A DNA stretch of 64,000 nucleotides, from assembly GCF_011927795.1 (NCBI RefSeq), contig NZ_JAATJJ010000002.1:434001-498000 (forward strand). The letters run 5' to 3'. Below are positions 8,391-17,758 of this stretch, in pieces; the first letter of the stretch is position 1; each line of letters begins with the position of its first letter. The translations under genes were made by a program, and so were the position numbers. This DNA comes from Saonia flava. Its GTDB lineage: Bacteria; Bacteroidota; Bacteroidia; Flavobacteriales; Flavobacteriaceae. The notes beneath the pieces are model-generated. The model saw only the letters and a list, made by a program, of their open reading frames with translations. It was not told the DNA's origin and ran no database searches.

Positions 8391-10904
8391 ATGTTAAAAA
8401 AATTACTTTTTTTGTTGGTACTTTGCAGCACCACACTTTATGGGCAAGATTACTTTTTTCAAAAATTTCACCCCTTCAATAAAGAAATTCCTTCCCCAGA
8501 AGAATTCTTGGGATATGGAATAGGAGAACGACATACCAGACATGATTTAATTGTTGCTTATATGGAAAAACTCGCCGAGGTTTCGGATAGGGCTTCCATT
8601 TATCAATATGGAAAAACACATGAAGGGAGAAAATTGGTAATCCTAACAATTTCTACACCCGAAAATCTCACCAATCTCAATTCTTTGAAGCAAAAGCATT
8701 TGGCTTTTACGGATCCTAGTTTAAATGCTACCAATTATTCAGATGTTCCTGTTTTTATCAACTTAGCTTACAATGTGCATGGCAATGAACCCTCTAGTTC
8801 TGAAGCAGCTTTGCTGACCGCATATACTTTGGTGGCATCCAATAGTCCAGAAATTATAAAATATATTAAAAATGCCGTCATTTTTGTTGACCCGACAATT
8901 AATCCAGATGGACGCGACCGTCATACCCAATGGGCAAATATGTATCAAGGAAACCCATTAGTCGCAGACCCACAGGATTCCGAGCACAATGAAGGTTGGC
9001 CTAGAGGAAGGACCAATCATTATTGGTTTGATTTAAACCGTGATTGGCTTTTGGCCATAAATCCAGAAAGTAGGGGCAAATTAACTTGGTACCATGAATG
9101 GTATCCCAATGTGGTAACAGATTTTCATGAAATGGGAAGTCAGAGTACCTATTTTTTTGAACCTATGAAGGTTAATGGTTCGTTAAATCCAATTATGCCC
9201 AAAGAAAATTATGAGGACCTCAACAATCTATTTGGGGATTATTATGCCAAGGCCTTGGATAGCATTGGTTCCTTTTACTTTACTAAAGAAGTTTTCGACG
9301 GTACTTACCCCGGCTATGGTTCCTCTTACCCAGACTTACAAGGAGGACTTGGATTGTTGTTTGAACAGGCAAGCTCCAGAGGTCACAAACAAACAACAGC
9401 ATTTGGGGAAATTACCTTTCCTTTCACAATAAGAAATCAATACACATCGGGTATTACAACCATAAAGGCAGCGGTGGAAAACAAGGAATTCTTATACAAA
9501 TATCAGCAAGAATTCTTTAAAAGCGCATTGACCAATGCCACCTCCAGTAAAATAAAAGGCTATGAATTTGGAGATAATTATGATGCCAATAGAGTAAAAG
9601 CATTTATAGACAAATTACTGCTCCATAAAATTGATGTATACAAATCTGGAAACTCTTTTGTGGTCCCTACCAAGCAACCGCAATATAGAATGGTTCAAAC
9701 CATGTTTGAGACCTATAATAAATATCGAGATAGTGTCTATTATGATGCCTCTGCGTGGTCGGTTGCCAACTTCTACAACATGAAGTACAAAACAGTTAGT
9801 TCTCTTAAAATGGGTGAAAAAATAGAATCAACTAACAATCTAGTAACTGTGGCACCGGTCCAAAAATCTGAGTATGCCTATATTTTGGATTGGGACGATT
9901 ATAACACCCCTGCTGCCCTATACCAATTACAATCAAAAGGATTGGTATTATCATCAGCCTTTAAGCCATTAACAGTGCAAATAAATGGAGCGTCCAAAAC
10001 CTTTAATTATGGTTCCTTGTTGGTTCCAGTAAGCCTTCAGAAAAAAAGTCCTGAGGAAATATATAAGCTTCTATCAGATGTCCAAAATAAATATAAAATA
10101 CCCGTATTTGGTCTAAATACAGGGTATAACGTAAAAGGTGTTGACCTAGGCAGTAGGTATGTACAACCTATTACCAAACCAAAGGCCGCTATGTTGATCG
10201 GTGAGGGTGTTAGTTCCTATGAGGCGGGAGAAGTGTGGCATTTATTGGATATAAGAATGGATATACCGATTACCAAAATCCCTATGCGCAATTTTAATCG
10301 GGCAAATTTTGATAAATACAATGCTCTGGTCATGGTTTCTGGTCGGTATAGCCTTACCCAAAACCAACAGAAAAAAATAAGTGATTGGGTAAAGAAAGGC
10401 AATACACTTGTAACCATAGGTTCGGCTACCAAATGGGCCATTGATAAAAAACTGGTTAAGGAAGCGCTTACCAAAGAAGAAAAAGACTCTACCATAGTCG
10501 CCGTTAGAAAACCCTACGTAGAAGCAGAAGAAAATATTGGTAAAGAAAGCGTTGGCGGAATTATTCTAAAAGCCCATATAGACAATACTCACCCCTTGGC
10601 CTTTGGCTATCATGACAAAACCGTTCCATTATATAAAAACAATGAGGTTTGGCTGGCGCCAAGCAAAAATGAGTATGCAACTGTTATAAAGTATACCGAC
10701 AATCCACATGTTGATGGTTTTATTACCAATAAAAACATGGATAAGTTCTTAAAACCTTCTGCCTCTCTTATTGTAAGCCCCATTGGTAGAGGAAGAGTTA
10801 TCTTATTTGCAGACAATCCTAATTTTAGAGGTTCGTGGTATGGCACCAATCGTCTGTTTTTAAATGCGCTCTTTTTGGGTGATAAAATAAGAGTGCCTAA
10901 TTAA
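8391..10904 (+). CDS. Exported M14 family zinc carboxypeptidase
   Basis: 837 residues with a Sec signal peptide (MLKKLLFLLVLCSTTLYGQ, likely cleaved after Gly18 or nearby). The M14 zinc site is visible as NVHGNEPSSSE near 127-137 (His and Glu ligands) and the second His in TDFHEMG near 243. Substrate-binding signatures NPDGRDR and FDLNRDW lie between them, and the catalytic Glu is probable in LLFEQASSRG near 324. The long C-terminal half (about 480-837) is typical of large Bacteroidetes M14 proteins and contains a GATase/flavodoxin-like stretch (GEGVSSYEAGEVWHLLD). It should trim peptides in the periplasm or outside the cell. It is followed after 9 bp by an exported amidohydrolase, suggesting a two-gene peptide or amide degrading operon. 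Confidence 0.93.
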   Translation: MLKKLLFLLVLCSTTLYGQDYFFQKFHPFNKEIPSPEEFLGYGIGERHTRHDLIVAYMEKLAEVSDRASIYQYGKTHEGRKLVILTISTPENLTNLNSLKQKHLAFTDPSLNATNYSDVPVFINLAYNVHGNEPSSSEAALLTAYTLVASNSPEIIKYIKNAVIFVDPTINPDGRDRHTQWANMYQGNPLVADPQDSEHNEGWPRGRTNHYWFDLNRDWLLAINPESRGKLTWYHEWYPNVVTDFHEMGSQSTYFFEPMKVNGSLNPIMPKENYEDLNNLFGDYYAKALDSIGSFYFTKEVFDGTYPGYGSSYPDLQGGLGLLFEQASSRGHKQTTAFGEITFPFTIRNQYTSGITTIKAAVENKEFLYKYQQEFFKSALTNATSSKIKGYEFGDNYDANRVKAFIDKLLLHKIDVYKSGNSFVVPTKQPQYRMVQTMFETYNKYRDSVYYDASAWSVANFYNMKYKTVSSLKMGEKIESTNNLVTVAPVQKSEYAYILDWDDYNTPAALYQLQSKGLVLSSAFKPLTVQINGASKTFNYGSLLVPVSLQKKSPEEIYKLLSDVQNKYKIPVFGLNTGYNVKGVDLGSRYVQPITKPKAAMLIGEGVSSYEAGEVWHLLDIRMDIPITKIPMRNFNRANFDKYNALVMVSGRYSLTQNQQKKISDWVKKGNTLVTIGSATKWAIDKKLVKEALTKEEKDSTIVAVRKPYVEAEENIGKESVGGIILKAHIDNTHPLAFGYHDKTVPLYKNNEVWLAPSKNEYATVIKYTDNPHVDGFITNKNMDKFLKPSASLIVSPIGRGRVILFADNPNFRGSWYGTNRLFLNALFLGDKIRVPN

Positions 10905-10913
10905 TTATTAGAA

Positions 10914-12503
10914 ATGAAAATAAATCTTACGTACATTTTAATCCTTCTTTTTTTAGTTGACTTTTCTGCTAAAGCCCAAAATCAAGGAACAGAAGGTCCT
11001 TTTTCACAACTCATCATTCGTGGAATAACACTTATCAATGGTAATGGGGCACCTCCCAGAGGGCCCATTGATATTGTGGTGGAGAATAATAAAATTGTAA
11101 AAATCCAAGTGGTAGGTTACCCTGGAGTACAAATAGATGAATCCAAAAGACCCCAATTAATACCCGGTGGTAAAGAATTAGACTGTACAGGTAAGTTTCT
11201 TTTGCCAGGCTTTGTGGATGCACACACTCATATTGGAGGGGTTTCCCAAGGTGCGGAGCCTGAGTATGTCTTTAAACTATGGATGGCACATGGGGTCACA
11301 ACAGTTAGAGAAGTTGGGGGAAGAGGAATTGATTGGTCCTTGGATTTAAAACAAAAAAGTAAAAAAAATGAAATCATTGCCCCTAGAATATATACCTATA
11401 CCGTATTTGGGCAAAAAACAAAGGATTTTAATCCATTAAATGATGCTCCCATAAGTACTCCAGAACAAGCAAGAAAATGGGTAAGGGCAAATGCTGAAAA
11501 AGGAGCTGACGGCATCAAATTCTTTGGTGCCTCTCCCGAGATTATGGCTGCCGCTTTAGATGAAAATAGAAAATTGGGATTGGGCTCAGCCTGTCACCAT
11601 GCACAAATGGATGTTGCTCGTTGGAATGTCCTGAATTCGGCCAAAGCAGGGTTAACCTCTATGGAGCATTGGTATGGATTGCCAGAAGCATTATTTGAGG
11701 ATAGAACTGTACAAGATTATCCATTGGACTATAATTATCAAAATGAGCAACATCGTTTCGAACAAGCTGGAAGACTTTGGAAACAGGCCGCCAAGCCTTA
11801 TTCCGAACATTGGAACAATGTAATGAATGAATTGATTAGTTTGGATTTCACCTTGGACCCCACTTTTAATATTTATGAGGCAAGTAGGGATTTACATAGG
11901 GCAAGACGGGCAGAATGGCATGAAGATTACACAATGCCTTCCCTTTGGGATTTTTATCAGCCCAGTAAAATATCCCATGGTTCTTATTGGCACAATTGGG
12001 GAACAGAACAAGAAGTAGCCTGGAAAGAGAATTATAAACTTTGGATGACCTTTATCAACGAATATAAAAATAGAGGAGGTAGGGTCACAACCGGCTCCGA
12101 TTCTGGGTTTATATTCCAATTATATGGTTTTGCATACATTAGAGAAATGGAACTGTTAAGAGAAGCAGGTTTTCATCCATTGGAAATCATACGTTCTGCT
12201 ACCTTAAACGGAGCACAATTATTGGGAATAGACGATAAAATTGGAACGGTTGCCGTTGGGAAATTGGCAGATTTTGTTATTGTGGATGAGAATCCCTTAA
12301 AAAATCTCAAGGTATTATACGGTACGGGAGCGGTAAGATTAACCAAAGACAATGAAGTTGTCCGGGTAGGTGGTGTAACATACACCATTAAGGATGGTAT
12401 TATTTATGACGCAAAGCAATTACTAAGGGATGTAAAGGAAATGGTTGTTTTAGAAAAACAAAAACTAGGCTACAAGATATTGCAACCAGGAATAAAGGAA
12501 TAA
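10914..12503 (+). CDS. Exported amidohydrolase family protein
   Basis: 529 residues with a signal peptide ending in SAKAQ near residue 22. Amidohydrolase-superfamily TIM-barrel metal motif GFVDAHTHIGG near 99-109, followed by HGVTTVREVGGRG. Further candidate ligands are the His in CHHAQMD and SMEHWYG and the Asp in TTGSDSG near 394. The C-terminal LGIDDKIGTVAVGKLADFVI segment is the usual composite beta-sandwich that closes the fold. The length fits imidazolonepropionase/prolidase-like exported members of Bacteroidetes. The substrate is unknown: proline dipeptides, cyclic amides or lactones are all possible. It is transcribed with the M14 peptidase (9-bp gap). It converges with the small gene at 12515. 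Confidence 0.9.
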   Translation: MKINLTYILILLFLVDFSAKAQNQGTEGPFSQLIIRGITLINGNGAPPRGPIDIVVENNKIVKIQVVGYPGVQIDESKRPQLIPGGKELDCTGKFLLPGFVDAHTHIGGVSQGAEPEYVFKLWMAHGVTTVREVGGRGIDWSLDLKQKSKKNEIIAPRIYTYTVFGQKTKDFNPLNDAPISTPEQARKWVRANAEKGADGIKFFGASPEIMAAALDENRKLGLGSACHHAQMDVARWNVLNSAKAGLTSMEHWYGLPEALFEDRTVQDYPLDYNYQNEQHRFEQAGRLWKQAAKPYSEHWNNVMNELISLDFTLDPTFNIYEASRDLHRARRAEWHEDYTMPSLWDFYQPSKISHGSYWHNWGTEQEVAWKENYKLWMTFINEYKNRGGRVTTGSDSGFIFQLYGFAYIREMELLREAGFHPLEIIRSATLNGAQLLGIDDKIGTVAVGKLADFVIVDENPLKNLKVLYGTGAVRLTKDNEVVRVGGVTYTIKDGIIYDAKQLLRDVKEMVVLEKQKLGYKILQPGIKE

Positions 12504-12514
12504 ATATCCATTTA

Positions 12515-12772
12515 CTATACCCATTTAGGTTTACCCTCTTTGGTCTTAAAGGCAAGCTCCTTTTTTAATTTATCCATTTTAAATAAAAGGATTCGAGCAA
12601 TACCCTTGTCAGAGTACACTTTTATTTCTGGAAATACAGAAATTGTGGGTTCAGAATAAGATAATGTAATACCATTTACGCTGGTATTTACTTTATTATC
12701 TGTTTTTACATCTTGTGCAACGGCCAAAGCCCCGAACACAAATACGAAGATTAAGGTTAAGATAGTTTTCAT
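12515..12772 (-). CDS. Small secreted protein, MKTILTLIF family member 1
   Basis: 85 residues. The signal peptide begins MKTILTLIFVFVFGALAVAQ (cleavage near AVA-QD), followed by a short valine/threonine-rich part. A conserved basic end has the form ARILLFKMDKLKKELAFKTK. The same start and a similar ARxYKFKNSKxxKELSF end occur in the genes at 17261, 17759 and 18257 and in the pseudogene at 12964. This is the most divergent copy. The mature product is about 65 residues, periplasmic or secreted. No known function; the basic amphipathic tail could bind membrane or nucleic acid, but that is speculation. Confidence 0.75.
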   Translation of the reverse strand: MKTILTLIFVFVFGALAVAQDVKTDNKVNTSVNGITLSYSEPTISVFPEIKVYSDKGIARILLFKMDKLKKELAFKTKEGKPKWV

Positions 12773-12963
12773 AATAATGGGGTTTATTTGCTTTCTTAAC
12801 GCTCACTTTACATATATCAATGGAATAAATCGTTTAACAGTACTATTTAATCGACATTGAGCTAAAAATTCGACAAACTGCAAAGTTGTTTATATTGGCA
12901 AACTATCTGTATTACCCGTATTTGATTGTTTATTTTTAACTGTACAACCCTAATATTTAAGAA

Positions 12964-13176
12964 TTAAGCAAATTTAGCTTTAGCGGTTTTGGTTGCAAAA
13001 CTCGATTCCTTTTTAATTTTTGAATTTTTGACCTTGCACAAACGGGCAATACTGTTTTCTTTAACTTTAGAAACTTTCTCCGTTAATTCAACCCTATTCG
13101 CTTTAGGTACCTTTTTAGTATTTTGGGCTTAAGTGGCCACTCCAATAAAAAGAATAAAAGTTAAAAATGAAAAGCG
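12964..13176 (-). pseudogene. Broken copy of the MKTILTLIF small secreted family
   Basis: Read on the minus strand this is a 71-codon remnant aligned end to end with the 72-residue proteins at 17261 and 17759. The start codon is lost (CGC at 13174-13176 in place of ATG). Two codons are deleted within the signal peptide. An in-frame TAA replaces the CAA glutamine codon at the expected signal cleavage region (...IGVAT, stop, AQN...). The rest still reads VELTEKVSKVKENSIAR and KNSKIKKESSFATK. No ORF caller would report it. Decay appears recent because the reading frame downstream of the stop is preserved. Confidence 0.8.
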
Positions 13177-13225
13177 ATTAAAGAAGCTCTTTACCTATTT
13201 CTCCCAAAAAATATGATATGTAAGT

Positions 13226-15781
13226 TTAGCTTTTCTCCTTGCGCAATACTTCCAAAGGAGGGCTTCTTAACACGCTAATGCTATTGCCCAAACCAATTAA
13301 CAATACCAAAAATGTTATGCCTGGCAAAATCACTAGGAAAGGTACCCAAGAAGGAGTAAATGGTATTTCAAAAACAAAATAGGCCAACATTTGGCTACCT
13401 AGAACAGCCAATAAGAGACCTATACCACTACCCAAAAGCCCTAAATAAAGATATTCTAATGCCGTTATCCTTAATATTTGTTTACTTCTTGCCCCAATTG
13501 TTCGCAACAGCACACTCTCTTTTATACGCTGGTACTTGCTGGTACGCACAGAACCTATCAACACCATTATACCCGTAAGAATACTGAAAAATGCCATAAA
13601 ATTAATCACCCAGGAAATTTTATTTAGAATATCCTCTATTAGGCTAAGTATTTGTCGTAAATCCAATATGGACACGTTAGGAAATTTATGCACCAACTCC
13701 CTTTGCATAGTTGCAGAAGTAGCCTCATCAGGAGCATGTGTGGTCACTACATGGAACTGAGGAGCTTTTTCCAATACACCTTTAGGGAATAGGATAGAAA
13801 AATTCAACTGTACTCGACCCCAATCCACGGTCCTAATATGCCTTACTACAGTTTCCATTATAACCCCCTGTACATTAAAAACCATATGATCGCCCAATTT
13901 CACTTGGGCATCCCGGGCAACATTATCGGACAAAGAAATAGGTATGGGTTCACCCGCTATTGCAACCGATGGCCATTCTCCTTCGACTGAATTTTCGGAC
14001 GAAATTAAGGAATCCCTATATGTAATTCTAAACTCATGGTTTATGATCCACTGGTTTATGGTAGAAGTGGTATCCAACCTAATAGCGTTGGCCAATTTTC
14101 CCTTTATACTATGTACCCTCATGGTTACAATTGGTATAGTACTAATTACCGGTAATTCATCTAGAAGAATACTGTTAACAACAGCTTCTTTTTGCTCGGT
14201 CTGTATGTCAAATAAAATAATATTGGGGCTTTGTTCATTGTTTTCCAAATTTGCTTTTGCCAACAAAAAATCTTTTGTAAAATAGAGTGTGCTAATCAAG
14301 AACATACCAACGCCAATGGCAAGAACCAACACAGTGGTTTGGTTGTTGGGGCGGAACAAATTTAATAAGCTTTGGCGTGCGGTAAAACCCCAAGAACTTG
14401 GAAAATACTTTTTTATACCCTTCATAAAAAGGTTAGCAAATCCGGCCAATACCGCAAATGTTATTAAAATACCTACAACAAAAACGAATGCCCGTTGCCA
14501 ATTCTGCAAAAGCCAAAAAGCAAATAAAAAGGTAAACAATACAATAGCGGCCAAAACCCATAGTCTAGCTTTTTTTGACGCAAAAGACCCCTGTTCATCT
14601 ATCCGTAACACTTGTAAGGGAGATACATACCAAGTGCTCAATAATGGAGAAAGAGCAAATAAAACCGACATGAACAATCCCAATGTCAATCCCATTAATA
14701 TAGCTTGGAACGATATGGAAAGTTCTACTTGAAACGGCAATAATCCTTGCAAAATTAATGGAAAGAGCTGCTGTAGAACCAATCCAGCCACTGTACCAAT
14801 AAGCCCCCCAAGCAATCCCATACCGGCTATCTGTATAAGATAAATTAGAAAAGTCTGTTTTCGGGTGGCCCCAATACATTTTAGCACAGCAACGGCCCTT
14901 AGTTTTTCCTTAATATAAATATGAACTGAACTGGCAACACCTACACAACCCAGCAATAGCGCAATAAAAGCAACAAGGTTTAAAAAACGACCAACATTTT
15001 CATATCGCCGGCCCAGGCGCTCACTGGTTTCTGTATGTGTATCCATATCGGCTCGTTCTGCATCCAAAATCGGATCCACAGTTTCATTCAACAACTCCAA
15101 ATCCTGTTCTGGCTTTGCGACGAAATAATAATTGTAGTCTATTCTACTCCCTTTTTGTAGAAGTCCAGTTCCTTCAACACTATGAAAAGGAATCAATACC
15201 GATGGGGCAAAAGAAGCCCCTATCCCAGTACTACCTGGAACTGAAAGCAATGTGCCCAAAATAGGAAAAACGGAATTCCCAATCTTTATACTGTCTCCAA
15301 CTTTTACATTATACTGCAACAATACTGTTCCATCCACCAATGCACCATTATTCCTTTGATATTTCTTGCCAGCAGAAATAGGTTTGGTCATAAGTGTTCC
15401 ATAAAAAGGATAACCACCCTCTATTCCCCTTACTTGCATAAACTTGGTAGCCCCACTATTTGGAAAGGCAACCATTGAAACAAAATTTACTTCTCGTGCA
15501 TTTTGCCCACCAAGGGAATCTATTATTCTCTGTACTTTTTCATTAGGAAGCTGTTCACTATCTATAACAAAATCCGCCCCCATGAGAGCTTTGGATTGTA
15601 TGGTAATATTCTCTTTTAAATTATTGCTAAAGGATTGTATGGATACCACTGCGGCTATGCCCAAAATAATGGAAGCCATAAAAAGCACAAGTCTTTTACC
15701 GCTTGCTTTACCATCTCGCCATGCCATTTTAAAAAGCCACTGCGCATCTGCCTTAGAATAAGTTCTAGAAGTATGGTTCAC
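13226..15781 (-). CDS. ABC transporter permease, FtsX/YbbP family
   Basis: 851 residues with the YbbP/MacB-like architecture. An N-terminal helix (about 28-48) is followed by a large periplasmic domain, a central group of helices (about 255-500), a second periplasmic domain and three C-terminal helices (about 720-840) with FtsX-type sequence (GARSKQILRITALEYLYLGL). It starts with GTG, whose bases overlap the TGA stop of the ATPase gene (4-bp overlap at 15778-15781), a tight translational coupling. Together they form an ATP-driven membrane complex that, like MacB/LolCDE relatives, probably moves lipids or lipoproteins, or signals across the membrane, rather than importing solutes. The same trio with a divergent TesA-type esterase occurs in E. 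coli. Confidence 0.92.
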   Translation of the reverse strand: MNHTSRTYSKADAQWLFKMAWRDGKASGKRLVLFMASIILGIAAVVSIQSFSNNLKENITIQSKALMGADFVIDSEQLPNEKVQRIIDSLGGQNAREVNFVSMVAFPNSGATKFMQVRGIEGGYPFYGTLMTKPISAGKKYQRNNGALVDGTVLLQYNVKVGDSIKIGNSVFPILGTLLSVPGSTGIGASFAPSVLIPFHSVEGTGLLQKGSRIDYNYYFVAKPEQDLELLNETVDPILDAERADMDTHTETSERLGRRYENVGRFLNLVAFIALLLGCVGVASSVHIYIKEKLRAVAVLKCIGATRKQTFLIYLIQIAGMGLLGGLIGTVAGLVLQQLFPLILQGLLPFQVELSISFQAILMGLTLGLFMSVLFALSPLLSTWYVSPLQVLRIDEQGSFASKKARLWVLAAIVLFTFLFAFWLLQNWQRAFVFVVGILITFAVLAGFANLFMKGIKKYFPSSWGFTARQSLLNLFRPNNQTTVLVLAIGVGMFLISTLYFTKDFLLAKANLENNEQSPNIILFDIQTEQKEAVVNSILLDELPVISTIPIVTMRVHSIKGKLANAIRLDTTSTINQWIINHEFRITYRDSLISSENSVEGEWPSVAIAGEPIPISLSDNVARDAQVKLGDHMVFNVQGVIMETVVRHIRTVDWGRVQLNFSILFPKGVLEKAPQFHVVTTHAPDEATSATMQRELVHKFPNVSILDLRQILSLIEDILNKISWVINFMAFFSILTGIMVLIGSVRTSKYQRIKESVLLRTIGARSKQILRITALEYLYLGLLGSGIGLLLAVLGSQMLAYFVFEIPFTPSWVPFLVILPGITFLVLLIGLGNSISVLRSPPLEVLRKEKS

Positions 15782-16467
15782 GCCTCTACAGTTCTTTCGT
15801 TCGCCATAATTCTTCCTCCTTTTAATCTAAGAATATGTTTGTTCATTCTAGCAAGTTCCAAATCATGGGTAACAATTATTAGAGTGGTCCCAGCCTCTTT
15901 ATTAAGTTCAAAAAGTAATTGCACTACTTTTTCACCCGTTTCTTCATCTAAATTCCCCGTAGGCTCATCTGCAAACAAAATGGATGGTTGGTTGGAAAAG
16001 GCCCTAGCCAAAGCAACTCTTTGCTGCTCCCCTCCCGATAATTGTGATGGATAATGGTGGTATCGATCAGCCAGTCCAACCTTTTTTAGTAATTCCATGC
16101 TTGCTTTTTTGGCATTCTTGTTTCCTTGTAGCTCTAAGGGCACACAAACATTTTCCAAGGCCGTTAGAGTTGGCAACAATTGAAAGTCCTGAAAAATAAA
16201 ACCTACTTTTTCATTTCTCAATAGCGCTCTTTCATCCTCATTCAAAGTGTTTAATGGAACACCACAAAGCTCAATTGTTCCAGAATTGGTTTGGTCCAAT
16301 CCAGCACACAGTCCCAATAGAGTTGTTTTTCCACTTCCGGAGGGTCCCACAATTGCAAAGGTATCGCCTGCTTCCACATCAAAAGAAATGTCATCCAAGA
16401 CTGTCAATTCTTTTGAACCACTACTATAAGTTTTTTTAAGATGGGTGACGTTTAATATCTTTGCCAT
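15778..16467 (-). CDS. ABC transporter ATPase, YbbA/LolD family
   Basis: 229 residues, a single nucleotide-binding domain. Walker A GPSGSGKTT near 39-47, Q-loop FQDFQLLPTLTALENV, signature LSGGEQQRVALARA near 143, Walker B ILFADEPTGNLDEETG near 165, H-loop IIVTHDLELA. The spacing and the GNLDxxTG sequence after Walker B are those of the LolD/MacB/YbbA group. It powers the permease encoded directly downstream. It is transcribed away from the TesA-like gene at 16531, sharing a 63-bp divergent promoter region. Assignment of the subfamily rests on motifs plus gene order. Confidence 0.95.
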   Translation of the reverse strand: MAKILNVTHLKKTYSSGSKELTVLDDISFDVEAGDTFAIVGPSGSGKTTLLGLCAGLDQTNSGTIELCGVPLNTLNEDERALLRNEKVGFIFQDFQLLPTLTALENVCVPLELQGNKNAKKASMELLKKVGLADRYHHYPSQLSGGEQQRVALARAFSNQPSILFADEPTGNLDEETGEKVVQLLFELNKEAGTTLIIVTHDLELARMNKHILRLKGGRIMANERTVEA

Positions 16468-16530
16468 ATCATTATTTTATAATTTGTTTTTCAAACCAGC
16501 AAATTAAGGAAATGATTTCGTTTTTAAGAC

Positions 16531-17250
16531 ATGACATACATGGGTAAAGTATTAAAGTTTAGTTATTTTTTAGTATTGATTTTGTTGGCTTCATGCAAAT
16601 CAGAAACCAAGAAAGAAAAGGAAACTGAGGTAATTCAAGAAACCGATTCAACCAATAGTAAGGCCGTAAATACTACAAACAAAGTAATGCTCTTTTATGG
16701 CAATAGTCTTACAGCAGGCTATGGCCTTGATGATGAAAAAGAAGCCTTTCCATATTTAATTCAACAAAAATTGGATTCCATGGGACTTGATTACACCGTA
16801 ATCAATTCTGGATTGAGTGGGGAAACTACTTCTGGGGGCAAAAATCGTTTGGACTGGGTATTGAGCCAGCAAGTCGAGGTTTTTGTATTGGAGCTTGGTG
16901 CCAATGATGGATTAAGAGGTATTCCCATTACCGAGACCAAAAGTAATTTACAAGCCATTATTATAGGTGTCAAACAAAAAAATCCACAAGCCAAAATTGT
17001 GTTAGCAGGTATGCAGATTCCTCCTAATATGGGTCAAGCATATACTTCTGCATTTAAGAATGTCTTTTATGAGCTAGCAGAAGAGAATGAGGTATATCTA
17101 ATCCCTTTCCTATTGAAAAATGTTGGAGGTATTCCAGAATTGAACCAGGAGGATGGTATCCACCCAACTGCTGAAGGTCAAAAAATTGTAGCAGATAATG
17201 TCTGGAATGTTTTAAAAGATATTGTAAAATTGGAAGATTCAATTAACTAG
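16531..17250 (+). CDS. TesA-like SGNH arylesterase/lysophospholipase lipoprotein
   Basis: 239 residues. Lipobox LLASC (Cys22) gives a membrane-anchored lipoprotein. SGNH blocks: FYGNSLTAGYGL with the nucleophile Ser59, Gly near 97 in NSGLSGETTSGG, GAND at 123-126, and DGIHPTAEG with Asp208 and His211. Block I reads GNSL, not GDSL; the serine is kept, and Asn at this position also occurs in related Bacteroidetes proteins to my knowledge. It lies divergent to ybbA-ybbP homologues, the same order as tesA/ybbA/ybbP in E. coli, which supports a TesA-like esterase or lysophospholipase role linked to lipid handling at the envelope. The ATG at 16540 is an alternative start. Confidence 0.9.
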   Translation: MTYMGKVLKFSYFLVLILLASCKSETKKEKETEVIQETDSTNSKAVNTTNKVMLFYGNSLTAGYGLDDEKEAFPYLIQQKLDSMGLDYTVINSGLSGETTSGGKNRLDWVLSQQVEVFVLELGANDGLRGIPITETKSNLQAIIIGVKQKNPQAKIVLAGMQIPPNMGQAYTSAFKNVFYELAEENEVYLIPFLLKNVGGIPELNQEDGIHPTAEGQKIVADNVWNVLKDIVKLEDSIN

Positions 17251-17260
17251 TACTGTTGTT

Positions 17261-17479
17261 TTATGCCAATTTAGCTTTGTTGGCCTTGGTAGCGAAAGAC
17301 AGTTCCTTTTTGATTTTGGAATTTTTGAACTTGTACAAACGAGCAACACTATTTTCTTTTACTTCAGAAACTTTCTCGGTCAATTCCACCGTATCAACTT
17401 TAACTTCTTTTACAGCATCTTGGGCTTGAGCGGCCATTCCAATAAAAAGAACAAAGATTAAAGTTAAAATAGTTTTCAT
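17261..17479 (-). CDS. Small secreted protein, MKTILTLIF family member 2
   Basis: 72 residues. Signal peptide MKTILTLIFVLFIGMAAQA with cleavage likely before Gln20, an acidic/valine middle (EVKVDTVELTEKV) and a basic tail ARLYKFKNSKIKKELSF. The start at 17479 is chosen because it begins the shared signal peptide; a longer reading frame upstream would bury the signal. It differs from the copy at 17759 by only two residues (Val23/Ala and Ala63/Asp). The mature protein is about 53 residues. Unknown function. It converges with the TesA-like gene, 10 bp away. Confidence 0.8.
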   Translation of the reverse strand: MKTILTLIFVLFIGMAAQAQDAVKEVKVDTVELTEKVSEVKENSVARLYKFKNSKIKKELSFATKANKAKLA

Positions 17480-17758
17480 GACTTGTTGTTTTGTTTGTTG
17501 ATGTAAATTTATCCCACAACCAACACTCATTGAACCTGATGTAGGTGAATGGCAGGTCACTTTCGGTGAGTGGTATAAAAATTTACATAAGGCGAAAGTT
17601 GGTTTGCCCCCTATCTTTAAAAGGAAAATACGTTAATCGATATTATATGTATTTCATCGATGACTCCTTTACAAGCACAATACTAGGTCTACTAAAAAAA
17701 TGAATATTAAAGTACTTTGGGAAAATTCTATTTATTGACAAACTTGGGTTAGAAGCTA
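17261..17758. repeat. Tandem duplication, unit 1 (498 bp)
   Basis: The unit holds a small secreted gene plus 279 bp of upstream DNA and is repeated immediately at 17759-18256. Both the coding part and the upstream part match with only scattered substitutions, for example cgttaatcgatattatatg is identical in both. The junction sequence ttgacaaacttgggttagaa occurs at the end of each unit, which places the third gene (18257) right after unit 2. This looks like a recent duplication by unequal crossing-over between family members. Confidence 0.85.

Noticed and set aside
14289-14732. 147-residue plus-strand frame inside the YbbP-like permease gene
   Set aside because: It is antisense to a clear membrane protein gene, has no start context or recognisable motif, and is rich in Asn/Lys/Thr as antisense frames usually are.
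17480-17560. 27-residue N-terminal extension of the small secreted protein (also in the copy at 17978-18058)
   Set aside because: It would bury the signal peptide, and the other family members start at the shared MKTILT.
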